A stretch of 64,000 bases of DNA from Cloacibacterium sp047601505. GTDB taxonomy: Bacteria; Bacteroidota; Bacteroidia; Flavobacteriales; Weeksellaceae. The translations under genes and the position numbers were made by a program. The stretch spans positions 248,001 to 312,000 of the forward strand of contig NZ_JASGJD010000001.1 in assembly GCF_047601505.1 (NCBI RefSeq), read 5' to 3'. The stretch's first letter is position 1. Each line of letters opens with the position of its first letter. Below the pieces are notes generated by a model that ran no database searches, was not told where the DNA came from, and was given only the letters and a program-made list of their open reading frames with translations. This document shows positions 14,579 to 22,839 of the stretch, in pieces.

Positions 14579-15847
14579 CTAATCAATCATTTCAAATCTA
14601 GCATATTCTGCTACAATTTTTGGCAATTTTATACCGCCTTCTACTTGATTATTCTCTAACAAAGCCGCCATAATTCTTGGCAACGCCATTGCAGAACCGT
14701 TCAAAGTGTGAGCTAATTGAGTTTTTCCATCACCTTTTATTCTACATTTCAATCTATTCGCTTGGAAAGTTTCAAAATTAGAAACCGAAGAAACCTCTAA
14801 CCATTTTTCTTGCGCCGCACTCCACACTTCAAAATCATAAGTCATGGCAGAAGTAAAACTCATATCGCCACCACACAATCTTAAAATTCTGAAAGGCAAT
14901 TCTAAATCTTCTAAAATAGATTTTACATGAGCTACCATTTCTTCTAAAGCTTCATAAGAATTTTCAGGTTTTTCAATTCTTACAATTTCTACTTTTTCAA
15001 ACTGATGCAATCTGTTCAAACCTCTCACATGAGCTCCATAACTTCCTGCCTCTCTTCTATAACATTGAGAAAATGCAGTGTTTTTAACTGGCAGTTCTTT
15101 TTCATCCAAAATTACATCTCTGTAAATATTGGTAACAGGAACTTCGGCAGTTGGGATTAAATATAAATCATCCAAACCAACATGATACATTTGCCCTTCT
15201 TTATCTGGCAACTGACCTGTACCGTAACCAGAAGCCTCATTTACAACATGTGGCGGATTTACTTCTAAATAACCAGCATCAGTATTTTTATCTAAAAAAT
15301 ATTGAACCAAAGCTCGTTGCAATCTCGCTCCTTTTCCTAAATAAACAGGAAAACCAGCTCCAGCGATTTTAACACCTAGTTCAAAATCAATCAAATTATA
15401 TTTTTTCGCCAATTCCCAATGCGGAATCGCACCTTCACCGAGACCGTGAACCTCGTGAGATTGATAAATCACTTCATTATCATCAGCAGAAACTCCCGCA
15501 ACTACTTTTTCGTAAGGAATATTCGGAATAAGATATAAAACATTCAATAATGAAGCTTCAATTTCCGAAAGTTTTGTGGTAAGTTCTTTAGACGATTCTT
15601 TGTATTGCGCGGTTTTAGACTTAGCAGCTTCTGCTTCTTCTTTTTTCCCTTCTTTCATCAAAAGTCCTATTTCTCTCGAAATTTTATTAATTTCCGAAAG
15701 CTGGGAATCTAAATCTTGTTGCGTTTTTTTTCTTAAATCATCTAGTTGAATGGCTTCTTCTACCAATTCTGGATTCTTAAAATTTCTTTTTTTAAGACCT
15801 TCTACTACGCGTTCTTTTTGTTCGCGCAAAAAACTTACTTGTAACAT
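14579..15847 (-). CDS. serS: Seryl-tRNA synthetase
   Basis: A 422-residue class II synthetase that charges tRNA-Ser in the cytosol. The N-terminal two-helix coiled coil (about residues 25-105) binds the tRNA long arm. The catalytic domain shows motif 2 (FSQCYRREAGSYG) and motif 3 (LNGSAMALPRIMAALLE), with the serine-binding TAEVP loop. The length is normal. It converges on the NIL-domain gene across a strong terminator. A TAnnTTTG box is found 96 bp upstream on the minus strand (15943-15950). Confidence 0.97.
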   Translation of the reverse strand: MLQVSFLREQKERVVEGLKKRNFKNPELVEEAIQLDDLRKKTQQDLDSQLSEINKISREIGLLMKEGKKEEAEAAKSKTAQYKESSKELTTKLSEIEASLLNVLYLIPNIPYEKVVAGVSADDNEVIYQSHEVHGLGEGAIPHWELAKKYNLIDFELGVKIAGAGFPVYLGKGARLQRALVQYFLDKNTDAGYLEVNPPHVVNEASGYGTGQLPDKEGQMYHVGLDDLYLIPTAEVPVTNIYRDVILDEKELPVKNTAFSQCYRREAGSYGAHVRGLNRLHQFEKVEIVRIEKPENSYEALEEMVAHVKSILEDLELPFRILRLCGGDMSFTSAMTYDFEVWSAAQEKWLEVSSVSNFETFQANRLKCRIKGDGKTQLAHTLNGSAMALPRIMAALLENNQVEGGIKLPKIVAEYARFEMID

Positions 15848-15942
15848 CTTATTTGATTTGAGATTTATAATTTGGGATTTGAGATTGAGCTTTTTTTGAA
15901 TTAAATATTAAAATTCAAACCTCTAACACCAAATGATTAATG

Positions 15943-15950
15943 CAAATTTA
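15943..15950 (-). promoter_or_regulatory. -7 promoter element of serS
   Basis: TAAATTTG on the minus strand lies in the gap between the lipoprotein gene and serS. It would give a 5' leader of about 90 nt, which contains reiterated GATTTGAGATTT-like words. Confidence 0.5.
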
Positions 15951-15956
15951 CGGATT

Positions 15957-16466
15957 TTATTTTACGATTTTAACAATATTAGCTTCATCGCCGACTTTAG
16001 TGAATTCCAATTGATTATTATACCAAATTTTCGACACTTTAAACTGAGTAGGCTCAGATGAATACTGAATCTTTATAGTATCAACATCCGTTACTGTAGC
16101 ACTATTCACCGTTTTACTTAAATTGATATAAAATTCGGATTGATAAGTTTCCGGATATTCGCCAGCTGTAGTTTGTAGCAATTTTGTAGCTCCAGAAGCA
16201 TAATCTACATAAGAAACACCATCTGTATCTTCTTTAATAGAAAAATTAGAAATTGTTTTCAGTGCAGTATCAGGGTCATTCAAATCTTGAAGCGTAACAG
16301 TGGTATAAGCATCTGTATTATCAGTATTGAGTAAATCTACACCATTACTATCTGAAATATACAAATTTATAATTTGGTCAATTTTTTGCAAATCACCTTC
16401 ATCTTCTCCTCTACATGAGAAAAGAAGAAAAACAGGAATGAAAAGAAGAAAAAATCTAGAATTCAT
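15957..16466 (-). CDS. Putative lipoprotein of unknown function
   Basis: A 169-residue protein with a short lipoprotein signal ending LLFSC (lipid Cys about 18), then an acidic, beta-rich domain (DTIKIQYSSEPTQFKVSKIWYNNQL near the C terminus). I do not recognise a family. It is the last of three genes on this strand, behind a flippase (18-bp gap) and a glycosyltransferase. It may act at the envelope with them, but the link is only positional. Confidence 0.75.
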   Translation of the reverse strand: MNSRFFLLFIPVFLLFSCRGEDEGDLQKIDQIINLYISDSNGVDLLNTDNTDAYTTVTLQDLNDPDTALKTISNFSIKEDTDGVSYVDYASGATKLLQTTAGEYPETYQSEFYINLSKTVNSATVTDVDTIKIQYSSEPTQFKVSKIWYNNQLEFTKVGDEANIVKIVK

Positions 16467-16484
16467 TTTACAAAGATAATTTTT

Positions 16485-17723
16485 TCAAGTTTTAGAACCA
16501 TCATAAACTATATAAAAATAAGAAATCAATTGAAAAATTCCGATTAAAAATAAATTGCATAAACTAAGCCACGCAACTCCTTCTAAACCGAAATTTAGAA
16601 TCACTGGCTTTATGAAAACAACTAATGAAATTACTGATATAGAAGAAGCAATTAAATTGTAATTCGATTTTCCTTTGGATGAAAGCAAATACCCGAACGG
16701 CGTTCTCAAAAATAAAACACCAACAGCTGCAACAAGTAAAATCCTAAAAACAGCAGTGTTTTTATAATAATCACCTCCAAAGAATTTTAAAATAAATTCG
16801 CTGAACGAAAATCCAAAAACGAGAATTAATATCGAAATTGGCAACATTAATTTCCAGAAATTATAAAGAAAATCTAATTGAAATTTATTATTCTGATGGT
16901 TTTCGCAAAGTTTTGGATACGCTGTTTGAAAAAACAAAGCCGAAAGAAAAAACAAATTAAATGGTATCACAGAATAAATTCTATACTGCGCTACAGCTGT
17001 ATTATTGAGAAAAATTCCTATAAAAAAAACATCTAATAAAAAAATAAGTTCCGAAATTTGATTGGTAAGCGCCATAGAAATACTAAATCTCCAAAATTCT
17101 TTTTGGGTAAAATCTGCAAATATTTTTTTACTAAAAGAAAATTTAAACCTATGAAATAACAAAACCACAAAAGGAGACAAACAAAGACTAAAAATATAAC
17201 CATTCACTCCAAAAAAGTATGAAAAAAGTACTGCAGACAACAAGGAAATTAAATTGAATATCAAATCCAACTGTCCGAATTTCTTATTATTATGCCTTCC
17301 TCTAATTTCTGCTTTAGCTTGGTCTAAAAGGAAAAAACCAAAAAGCCTAACACTAAAAACAGATACAATTAACAACTGATTGCCTTTGCCAAAAATAACA
17401 AAAGCCAAAAACAGCATAATAAAATTTACCAAAAAATTCAGCAATAATCCGTAAGAAAATGAATATTGTATTACTTTCTCTTTTTCTAATTTATCTTGAG
17501 CAATTGCGGCAAACCTTAGTGTACCGTGAGAACTTCCCAACCCAATGAACGGAATAAAAAACCCCAAATAATTCAGCCCATACATCACCCATCCAAAATC
17601 TGATTGAGATAAAATTCTCGCCATAAAAAGAGTAAGTAAAAAAGCAGAAATCTTAGATACAAAAAAAGAAGATGCTACCCAAGCCCCACTTTGCTGAAAA
17701 AAATTTTTTATAAACTGAATCAT
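16485..17723 (-). CDS. Polysaccharide flippase / O-antigen transporter (Wzx-like)
   Basis: A 412-residue inner-membrane protein with about 12 hydrophobic helices along its full length, like the MOP-superfamily flippases that move lipid-linked glycans to the periplasm. Family-like features are the N-terminal GAWVASSFFVSKISAFLLTLFMARILSQSDFG and FRILLVAAVGVLFLRTPFGY towards the C terminus. Its start overlaps the end of the GT4 gene by 4 bp, so the two are translationally coupled. The glycan is unknown. Confidence 0.87.
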   Translation of the reverse strand: MIQFIKNFFQQSGAWVASSFFVSKISAFLLTLFMARILSQSDFGWVMYGLNYLGFFIPFIGLGSSHGTLRFAAIAQDKLEKEKVIQYSFSYGLLLNFLVNFIMLFLAFVIFGKGNQLLIVSVFSVRLFGFFLLDQAKAEIRGRHNNKKFGQLDLIFNLISLLSAVLFSYFFGVNGYIFSLCLSPFVVLLFHRFKFSFSKKIFADFTQKEFWRFSISMALTNQISELIFLLDVFFIGIFLNNTAVAQYRIYSVIPFNLFFLSALFFQTAYPKLCENHQNNKFQLDFLYNFWKLMLPISILILVFGFSFSEFILKFFGGDYYKNTAVFRILLVAAVGVLFLRTPFGYLLSSKGKSNYNLIASSISVISLVVFIKPVILNFGLEGVAWLSLCNLFLIGIFQLISYFYIVYDGSKT

Positions 17724-18859
17724 TTTTTTAGGATTAAATCATAGATTTCAGAAAATTTTTTGGCGATTATTTTTTTAGAAAAATTCTGCAAAACATAATT
17801 TCGAATTTCATCTGGTCTCCCAAAAATCTTTTTGTTGTCCAAAATATCTTTCATCACAACTAACAGCTCATTTTCATTATTTTTTTCAATTAAAATTCCT
17901 CTACTCTCATCTACAGTTTCGGGAATGCCACCCACTCTAGTTGCAATTACAGGAATACCCGAAGAAAAAGCTTCTAAAAGTACAATTCCTTGAGTTTCCA
18001 TATCACTGAAAAGCAAGAAGCAACTAGCATCTTTCATTTTTTGAGCTACTTCATGGTGAGCAATCATCCCAAAAACCTCTGTAAAAGCTTCGGCGTTGTA
18101 CTTTTTCACCCAATTTTTTAGCTCTTCTACATTTCCATCACCGCCAATTTGTAACTGAAAATAAGGATGCGTTTCGTATAGTTTGGACGCAACTTTTATT
18201 ATCTTTTCAGGATTTTTTAGCGGAATTAAATTTGAAATATGTAAAAAAATAAATTCGTTTTTTTGCCCATTATTCATTGAAAACAAATCTGTATCAATCA
18301 CATTACCAATCACTTCTATCGGCTTCTTAATTTCTAAATTTTTTAATCCATTTCCTAAATTTTCTGAAACAGGTATTATCAGTTCTGCTTTTTCAGCAAT
18401 TTTTTGGGCAATGAACTTTTTTGCTTTTGACAATTTATTTTGATTAACACTTAAAAATGCAGACCAATGCTCAGTTATCACAAATGGAACTTTATATTTT
18501 TTCTTTAAATAAACTGCAAAAAGCATATTATTATGAAGAACATTTCCGTGCACCAAATCTGGCTTTTCCACTCTTTTGAATCCCAATTGATAAGCTTTCA
18601 TCCTGCGATAAAAATTCAATAAAGGATTTTTAGAATTTTTATAATAAACTATCAAAGTTCTAATTCCATTAATCACTTTATCATCAAAAATAAACTTTTC
18701 ATTTTGGGTAGAATCACCTATTGCATGGAGAATCTCAACATCATGAAGCAATGAAACGGCTTCGGCATGACGTTGAACAAAATTTCCATTCGTGGGTTCT
18801 AATTTATTAGGAAACCAAGACGAAATGAAAAGCACTTTAAATCTTTTATTTGAATTCAA
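17720..18859 (-). CDS. Family 4 glycosyltransferase
   Basis: A 379-residue GT-B type enzyme that adds a sugar from a nucleotide donor. The N-terminal half has FISSWFPNKLEPTNGNFVQRHA. The C-terminal donor-binding domain has the E-x7-E type motif in METQGIVLLEAFSSGIPVIAT and GGIPETV. It is the first gene of the GT4-flippase-lipoprotein group, so it probably acts on a surface polysaccharide or lipid-linked glycan. A TAnnTTTG box at 18876-18883 (minus) sits 16 nt before the start. A TTGAC-TAAA-GTCAA dyad lies further upstream. Confidence 0.92.
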   Translation of the reverse strand: MNSNKRFKVLFISSWFPNKLEPTNGNFVQRHAEAVSLLHDVEILHAIGDSTQNEKFIFDDKVINGIRTLIVYYKNSKNPLLNFYRRMKAYQLGFKRVEKPDLVHGNVLHNNMLFAVYLKKKYKVPFVITEHWSAFLSVNQNKLSKAKKFIAQKIAEKAELIIPVSENLGNGLKNLEIKKPIEVIGNVIDTDLFSMNNGQKNEFIFLHISNLIPLKNPEKIIKVASKLYETHPYFQLQIGGDGNVEELKNWVKKYNAEAFTEVFGMIAHHEVAQKMKDASCFLLFSDMETQGIVLLEAFSSGIPVIATRVGGIPETVDESRGILIEKNNENELLVVMKDILDNKKIFGRPDEIRNYVLQNFSKKIIAKKFSEIYDLILKK

Positions 18860-18875
18860 AAAATTATGATTTCCA

Positions 18876-18883
18876 CAAATTTA
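18876..18883 (-). promoter_or_regulatory. -7 promoter element of the GT4 gene
   Basis: TAAATTTG on the minus strand, 16 nt before the start codon, fits the Bacteroidota -7 consensus. Confidence 0.5.
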
Positions 18884-18940
18884 AAGAAAACTTTCAAGGA
18901 ATTTTAATTTTGACTAAAGTCAATTAGATTTTAATTAAAA

Positions 18941-18960
18941 AGTCGGACTAAAGCCCGACT
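18941..18960 (-). terminator. Terminator downstream of the 162-aa conserved gene
   Basis: AGTCGG pairs with CCGACT, followed on the minus strand by a T-rich stretch. It ends the unit coming from 18971. Confidence 0.65.
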
Positions 18961-18970
18961 CTAATTATTT

Positions 18971-19459
18971 TTATTTAATAAAACTTGCCCAACTTCTCTT
19001 GAAAGGAAGTAAAAAATCTGAAAGATAATTCACATAAGTATCTTTAGAAAAATCGAAAACCTCCACTTCGTCAGAAATTTCACCATTTCTTACAGCACTT
19101 CTAAAATCTGTAAGTTTTAGGGTTTTAATTTCACCATTTTCTCTGTAACAAGCCTTCATTCTATCAAAAATTCCCAATTGATAAGTAGCTTCTATCTCTC
19201 TCATTAAACCATTAAGAGAATCCATAGAACAGCCAGAAGCTTGTACTTTTTCTTCATCTACAGTGATGACAATGAATTGTTTGTAATCTATTTTAAATGA
19301 AGACGTTAATCCTTTTCCGTGAGCGTTCCAAGTGGGAAGAAAATCGTATAATTTTTCTGTAATTTCTTTTACTTCTTTAGCGGTTAAAGCTCTTGAAGCA
19401 GGATAAATAATGACTTTAAAATCATTAGTTTCTACTATTGTTGATTCTTCTATTTTCAT
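18971..19459 (-). CDS. Conserved Bacteroidota protein (often mislabelled ABC transporter ATPase)
   Basis: A 162-residue soluble protein (MKIEESTIVETNDFKVIIYPASRALTAKEV...). It resembles a family usually labelled ABC transporter ATPase in flavobacterial genomes, but I see no Walker A, signature or Walker B motif, so that name is not supported. Two cysteines (in ASGCSMDS and MKACYREN) may be conserved. It lies downstream of two Fe-S oxidoreductase genes on the same strand, separated by 64 bp that contain an imperfect hairpin. The function is unknown. Confidence 0.75.
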   Translation of the reverse strand: MKIEESTIVETNDFKVIIYPASRALTAKEVKEITEKLYDFLPTWNAHGKGLTSSFKIDYKQFIVITVDEEKVQASGCSMDSLNGLMREIEATYQLGIFDRMKACYRENGEIKTLKLTDFRSAVRNGEISDEVEVFDFSKDTYVNYLSDFLLPFKRSWASFIK

Positions 19460-19523
19460 AAAACTGTTGGATGTTAGATGCTGGATGATGGACGACTTCT
19501 AATATCTAGCATCCAGCAAAATT

Positions 19524-20309
19524 CTATAAATCTTCTGCTTCTGCAATCAATTCTACAATATCTTTTACTTCTACTTCTGTATTTTTATTAAAGTGTTTTA
19601 CTCCATCTGTCATCATCGTATTACAGAAAGGGCAGCCTGTTGCAACTACGTTTGGCTGTAAAGCTAAAGCTTCTTCTGTTCTTTCGATATTAATGTCTTT
19701 ATTTCCTTTTTCTGGTTCTTTAAACATTTGTGCTCCTCCTGCTCCACAACACAATCCGTTAGATTTACAACGTTTCATTTCTACTAATTCGGCATCTAAT
19801 TTTTCCAGCAAAATTCTCGGTGCTTCGTATTCGTCATTAGCTCTACCTAAATAACAAGGGTCGTGGAACGTGATTTTTTTACCTTTAAAATTCCCTCCTT
19901 CAATTTTCAATCTTCCTTGTTCCATCAATTGTTGAAGCAATTGTGTATGATGCATCACTTCGTAATTACCACCCAAACTTGGGTATTCATTCTTCAAAGT
20001 ATTAAAACAATGCGGACAAGCCGTTACGATTTTCTTTACTTCGTAAGCATTTAGAATTTCGATATTGGTAAGTGCCATCATTTGGAAAACAAATTCGTTT
20101 CCGGCACGTTTTGCAGGGTCGCCAGTACAAGATTCTTCTTGCCCCAAAACAGCGAATTCTACACCAACTTTATTCAAAATTTTAGCAAATGCTTTGGTAA
20201 TTTTTTTGGCTCTATCATCAAAACTTCCTGCGCAACCTACCCAAAAAAGAACTTCTGGAGATTTCCCTTCGGCAGCATATTCTGCCATTGTTTTTATTTT
20301 TAAATCCAT
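19524..20309 (-). CDS. CCG-domain Fe-S oxidoreductase (HdrB/LldE-like)
   Basis: A protein of about 261 residues with two cysteine-rich CCG domains: VGCAGSFDD ... TACPHCFNTL and HDPCYLGR ... LCCGAGGAQMFK ... ATGCPFCNTMM. Such domains hold unusual Fe-S clusters in heterodisulfide reductase B, glycerol-3-phosphate dehydrogenase C and lactate oxidase subunits. I start it at the ATG at 20309 (MDLKIKTMAEYAAEG); the 18 codons upstream are AT-rich and not family-like. It lies just downstream of the membrane ferredoxin-like gene, so the two probably form an electron-transfer complex. The electron donor is unknown. Confidence 0.87.
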   Translation of the reverse strand: MDLKIKTMAEYAAEGKSPEVLFWVGCAGSFDDRAKKITKAFAKILNKVGVEFAVLGQEESCTGDPAKRAGNEFVFQMMALTNIEILNAYEVKKIVTACPHCFNTLKNEYPSLGGNYEVMHHTQLLQQLMEQGRLKIEGGNFKGKKITFHDPCYLGRANDEYEAPRILLEKLDAELVEMKRCKSNGLCCGAGGAQMFKEPEKGNKDINIERTEEALALQPNVVATGCPFCNTMMTDGVKHFNKNTEVEVKDIVELIAEAEDL

Positions 20310-20406
20310 TTTATTGTAAAATGTATTATGTATTAATGTAAAATGTATTTTAAATATTTTCAAGAAAGTACATTGTACTTTTTACTTGAATACTTTATAC
20401 AAAAAT

Positions 20407-21732
20407 CTAACTTTCGTTTGCCCAATTTAATCGGTCTGCTTGGTTGTATTGCCAAGGCGCAGCGTTGTTTTCAACATTCGTCATCATCATATTAAGTTCT
20501 TGTGGCGCAGCAGATTGTTCCATTACCAAGAATCTACGCATTTCAAAAATTATTGATAATGGGTCTATCAAAACCGGACAAGCTTCTACACAAGCATTAC
20601 AACTTGTACAAGCCCAAAGTTCTTCTTTGGTGATGTAATCGTTCAAAAGTTTTTTGCCATCATCTATAAATTTTCCGTTTTTGTTGATATTTTTACCTAC
20701 TTCTTCAATTCTGTCTCTTGTGGACATCATGATTTTACGTGGTGAAAGCTTTTTTCCTGTAATATTTGCCGGACAAACAGCAGTACATCTTCCACATTCT
20801 GTGCAGGAATATGCGTTTAATAATTGAACTTGATTCAAATCAAAAACATCTTCAGCTCCGAATTTCGCTGGCGCTTCTGCTCCTTCTGGTTGAGCAGCGT
20901 AAGGATCTGCATTAGGATCCATCATCAACTTAATTTCTTTGGTTACAGAATCCAGATTATTAAATTTTCCTTTTTTCTCCAAATTAGAATACCAAGTGTT
21001 TGGGAAAGCAAAAATGATGTGTAAATGTTTAGAATAATAAAGATAGTTCATAAAGAACAAAATCCCAACAAAATGAAACCACCAAGCTGCTTGTTCTATG
21101 AAATGGAGTGTTTCTAAACTAAAATTTTTAAAAAAGAAAAATAAATGTTTTGAAATTGGAAAATTATTTGTGAAATGCTGAACATTCCATTGCGCATCGG
21201 CGTAATAATCTGCCGCATTCATTTTGAAGAACGCCATCATCAAGCAGAATTCTATCACTAAAATCCAATTGGCATCGTGTTTTGGCCAACCTTTTAATTC
21301 AATAGAGCTTAATCTAGGGATTTTAATACCATTTCTTCTGATGAAAAATGCCACAACTGCAATTACTACTAATGCGGCTAAAACTTCTAGAGTTGCTGTG
21401 AAAATTCCATAAAAAGTATCTCCGAAAATGGTTGATAAAAATCTATGAGTACCGAAAATTCCGTCAACAATTATCTCGATTAATTCAATATTGATAATTA
21501 CAAAACCTACGTAAACAAACAAGTGAAGAATTGCCGCAACTGGACGTTTCTTCATTTTGCTTTGCCCAAGAGCAACTTTCGCCATTACTTTCCATCTTTC
21601 CAAAGGATTGTCTGAGCGATTAATTTCTCTTCCTAGTTTTATATTTCTGTAGATTTCTTTAAGACTTTTAAAAAAAAGCCCGAAACCTGCTATCAATAAG
21701 AGAAGGAATAAAACATTATCTAAATATTGCAT
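20407..21732 (-). CDS. Membrane-bound 4Fe-4S oxidoreductase (HdrC/NarI-like fusion)
   Basis: A 441-residue protein. The N-terminal half has about five membrane helices and resembles the haem b/quinone-binding NarI-type domain. The C-terminal half carries two 4Fe-4S motifs, CTECGRCTAVCP and CTSCNACVEACP. It probably links the quinone pool to the CCG-domain partner encoded 97 bp downstream. In flavobacteria this pair is common and uncharacterised. The MCE protein gene lies upstream on the same strand (34-bp gap). Confidence 0.87.
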   Translation of the reverse strand: MQYLDNVLFLLLLIAGFGLFFKSLKEIYRNIKLGREINRSDNPLERWKVMAKVALGQSKMKKRPVAAILHLFVYVGFVIINIELIEIIVDGIFGTHRFLSTIFGDTFYGIFTATLEVLAALVVIAVVAFFIRRNGIKIPRLSSIELKGWPKHDANWILVIEFCLMMAFFKMNAADYYADAQWNVQHFTNNFPISKHLFFFFKNFSLETLHFIEQAAWWFHFVGILFFMNYLYYSKHLHIIFAFPNTWYSNLEKKGKFNNLDSVTKEIKLMMDPNADPYAAQPEGAEAPAKFGAEDVFDLNQVQLLNAYSCTECGRCTAVCPANITGKKLSPRKIMMSTRDRIEEVGKNINKNGKFIDDGKKLLNDYITKEELWACTSCNACVEACPVLIDPLSIIFEMRRFLVMEQSAAPQELNMMMTNVENNAAPWQYNQADRLNWANES

Positions 21733-21766
21733 GCTAAAGTTTTTGTTTCCCTCAAAAATACAATTT

Positions 21767-22711
21767 TTATTTTTTACCGAAAACAGAAATATTTATGTAA
21801 CGCTTAGGATTTTCTTTAATGTCTTTAATTAAAATATTGAGATTGTTAGAAGTATCGCTCAAATTATTGTAAAGCGCTTCGTCTTTTGCCAATTTACCTA
21901 AACTTCCCTTTCCATTTTCAATGCCCGCAAGTACATCGTTAAGCTTACCAGAAACTTCAGACAATTTTTCTACGGTTTGATTAAGTTTTTTAGTATCAAT
22001 ATTTTCGGCTACTTTACCATATTTATCTACCGCTACTTTAGCAGATTTCATGGTTTCGTTTGCATTAGAAACTACTTCTTCAATTCCTTTTTGATTGTTA
22101 GAAATAAGTTTGTTTGTATTATCCGAAGTTGCTTTAAAAGATGCTACCGTTTGATTAAGACTAGACAAAAGCATTTTGATTTCTCTTCTGTTTTGTTCGT
22201 CTAGAATTTTATTAGTAGAAGCAATAGCAGAATCTACTTTTGTTAAAACACTTTGTAATTGGTCTTTTACAGGACCTACTTGAGACGAAAGACTATTCAT
22301 TAAAGAAGATTGATAAGCGCCTTTTAATGTATCTCCATCTTTTGCCAACGGAGCATTGTCGTACACCAAATTAACTCTCATTTCTTTGCCAGACATAATA
22401 CCTGGTTCAAAAATTTCAGCTTTAGAACTTTTAGAAAAATGATATTCTTTATCTACTAAAAGCTTTACCACAAAATACAATTTACCATCTTTGCCTGTCT
22501 GAGGAATAATTTTTTCTACTTGTCCTACTTTTAAACCGTTTATAGAAATTGGATTAGACTGTTCTAATCCTTCTACATTATCAAACTTTGCGTAATAAAT
22601 ATTATCTGTTGTAAAGAAACTTCTACCTTTCATAAATTGGAATAGGAAAAAAAATCCTACAATTGCTAATAATGCGATAAGCCCTGCTTTTATTTCTCTT
22701 GTAAATTTCAC
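21767..22711 (-). CDS. MCE/MlaD-family lipid-transport protein
   Basis: A 314-residue protein with one N-terminal membrane anchor (about 8-26), an MCE domain (about 38-115; VEGLEQSNPISINGLKVGQVEKI) and a long C-terminal helical part with many Asn/Lys/Ser. MCE proteins form rings that shuttle phospholipids between membranes. The MlaE and MlaF-like permease and ATPase genes lie elsewhere in this window (37159-38720) and may be its partners. A TAnnTTTG box lies at 22732-22739 on the minus strand. Confidence 0.9.
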   Translation of the reverse strand: MKFTREIKAGLIALLAIVGFFFLFQFMKGRSFFTTDNIYYAKFDNVEGLEQSNPISINGLKVGQVEKIIPQTGKDGKLYFVVKLLVDKEYHFSKSSKAEIFEPGIMSGKEMRVNLVYDNAPLAKDGDTLKGAYQSSLMNSLSSQVGPVKDQLQSVLTKVDSAIASTNKILDEQNRREIKMLLSSLNQTVASFKATSDNTNKLISNNQKGIEEVVSNANETMKSAKVAVDKYGKVAENIDTKKLNQTVEKLSEVSGKLNDVLAGIENGKGSLGKLAKDEALYNNLSDTSNNLNILIKDIKENPKRYINISVFGKK

Positions 22712-22731
22712 TATATTCTTTTTATAATGCG

Positions 22732-22739
22732 CAAATATA
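22732..22739 (-). promoter_or_regulatory. -7 promoter element of the MCE gene
   Basis: TATATTTG on the minus strand, 20 nt before the start codon. Confidence 0.5.
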
Positions 22740-22789
22740 CTACTTTTAAAAATTATGTTTTGTTACAAAATCTACATATTATTATTAAA

Positions 22790-22818
22790 AAAAGCGACTT
22801 TCAAAAAAAGTCGCTTTT
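22790..22818 (-). terminator. Terminator of ppiD
   Basis: A 12-bp stem AAAAGCGACTTT / AAAGTCGCTTTT lies 22 bp after the ppiD stop on the minus strand, followed by T-rich sequence. Confidence 0.75.
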
Positions 22819-22839
22819 AAAAATTCTATAAAATTCAGA

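Noticed and set aside
18910..18923. TTGAC-TAAA-GTCAA, a perfect TTGA-N6-TCAA dyad upstream of the GT4 gene, much like the ccoS site
   Set aside because: It lies next to a terminator with closely related sequence (GGACTAAAGCC at 18945-18955) and may be part of an mRNA hairpin family. No reason links a glycosyltransferase to the oxidase regulator, so I did not call it an operator.
20310..20363. Longer N terminus of the CCG-domain protein (MKIFKIHFTLIHNTF...)
   Set aside because: The extension comes from a reiterated AT-rich tract and is not family-like; the ATG at 20309 is preferred.
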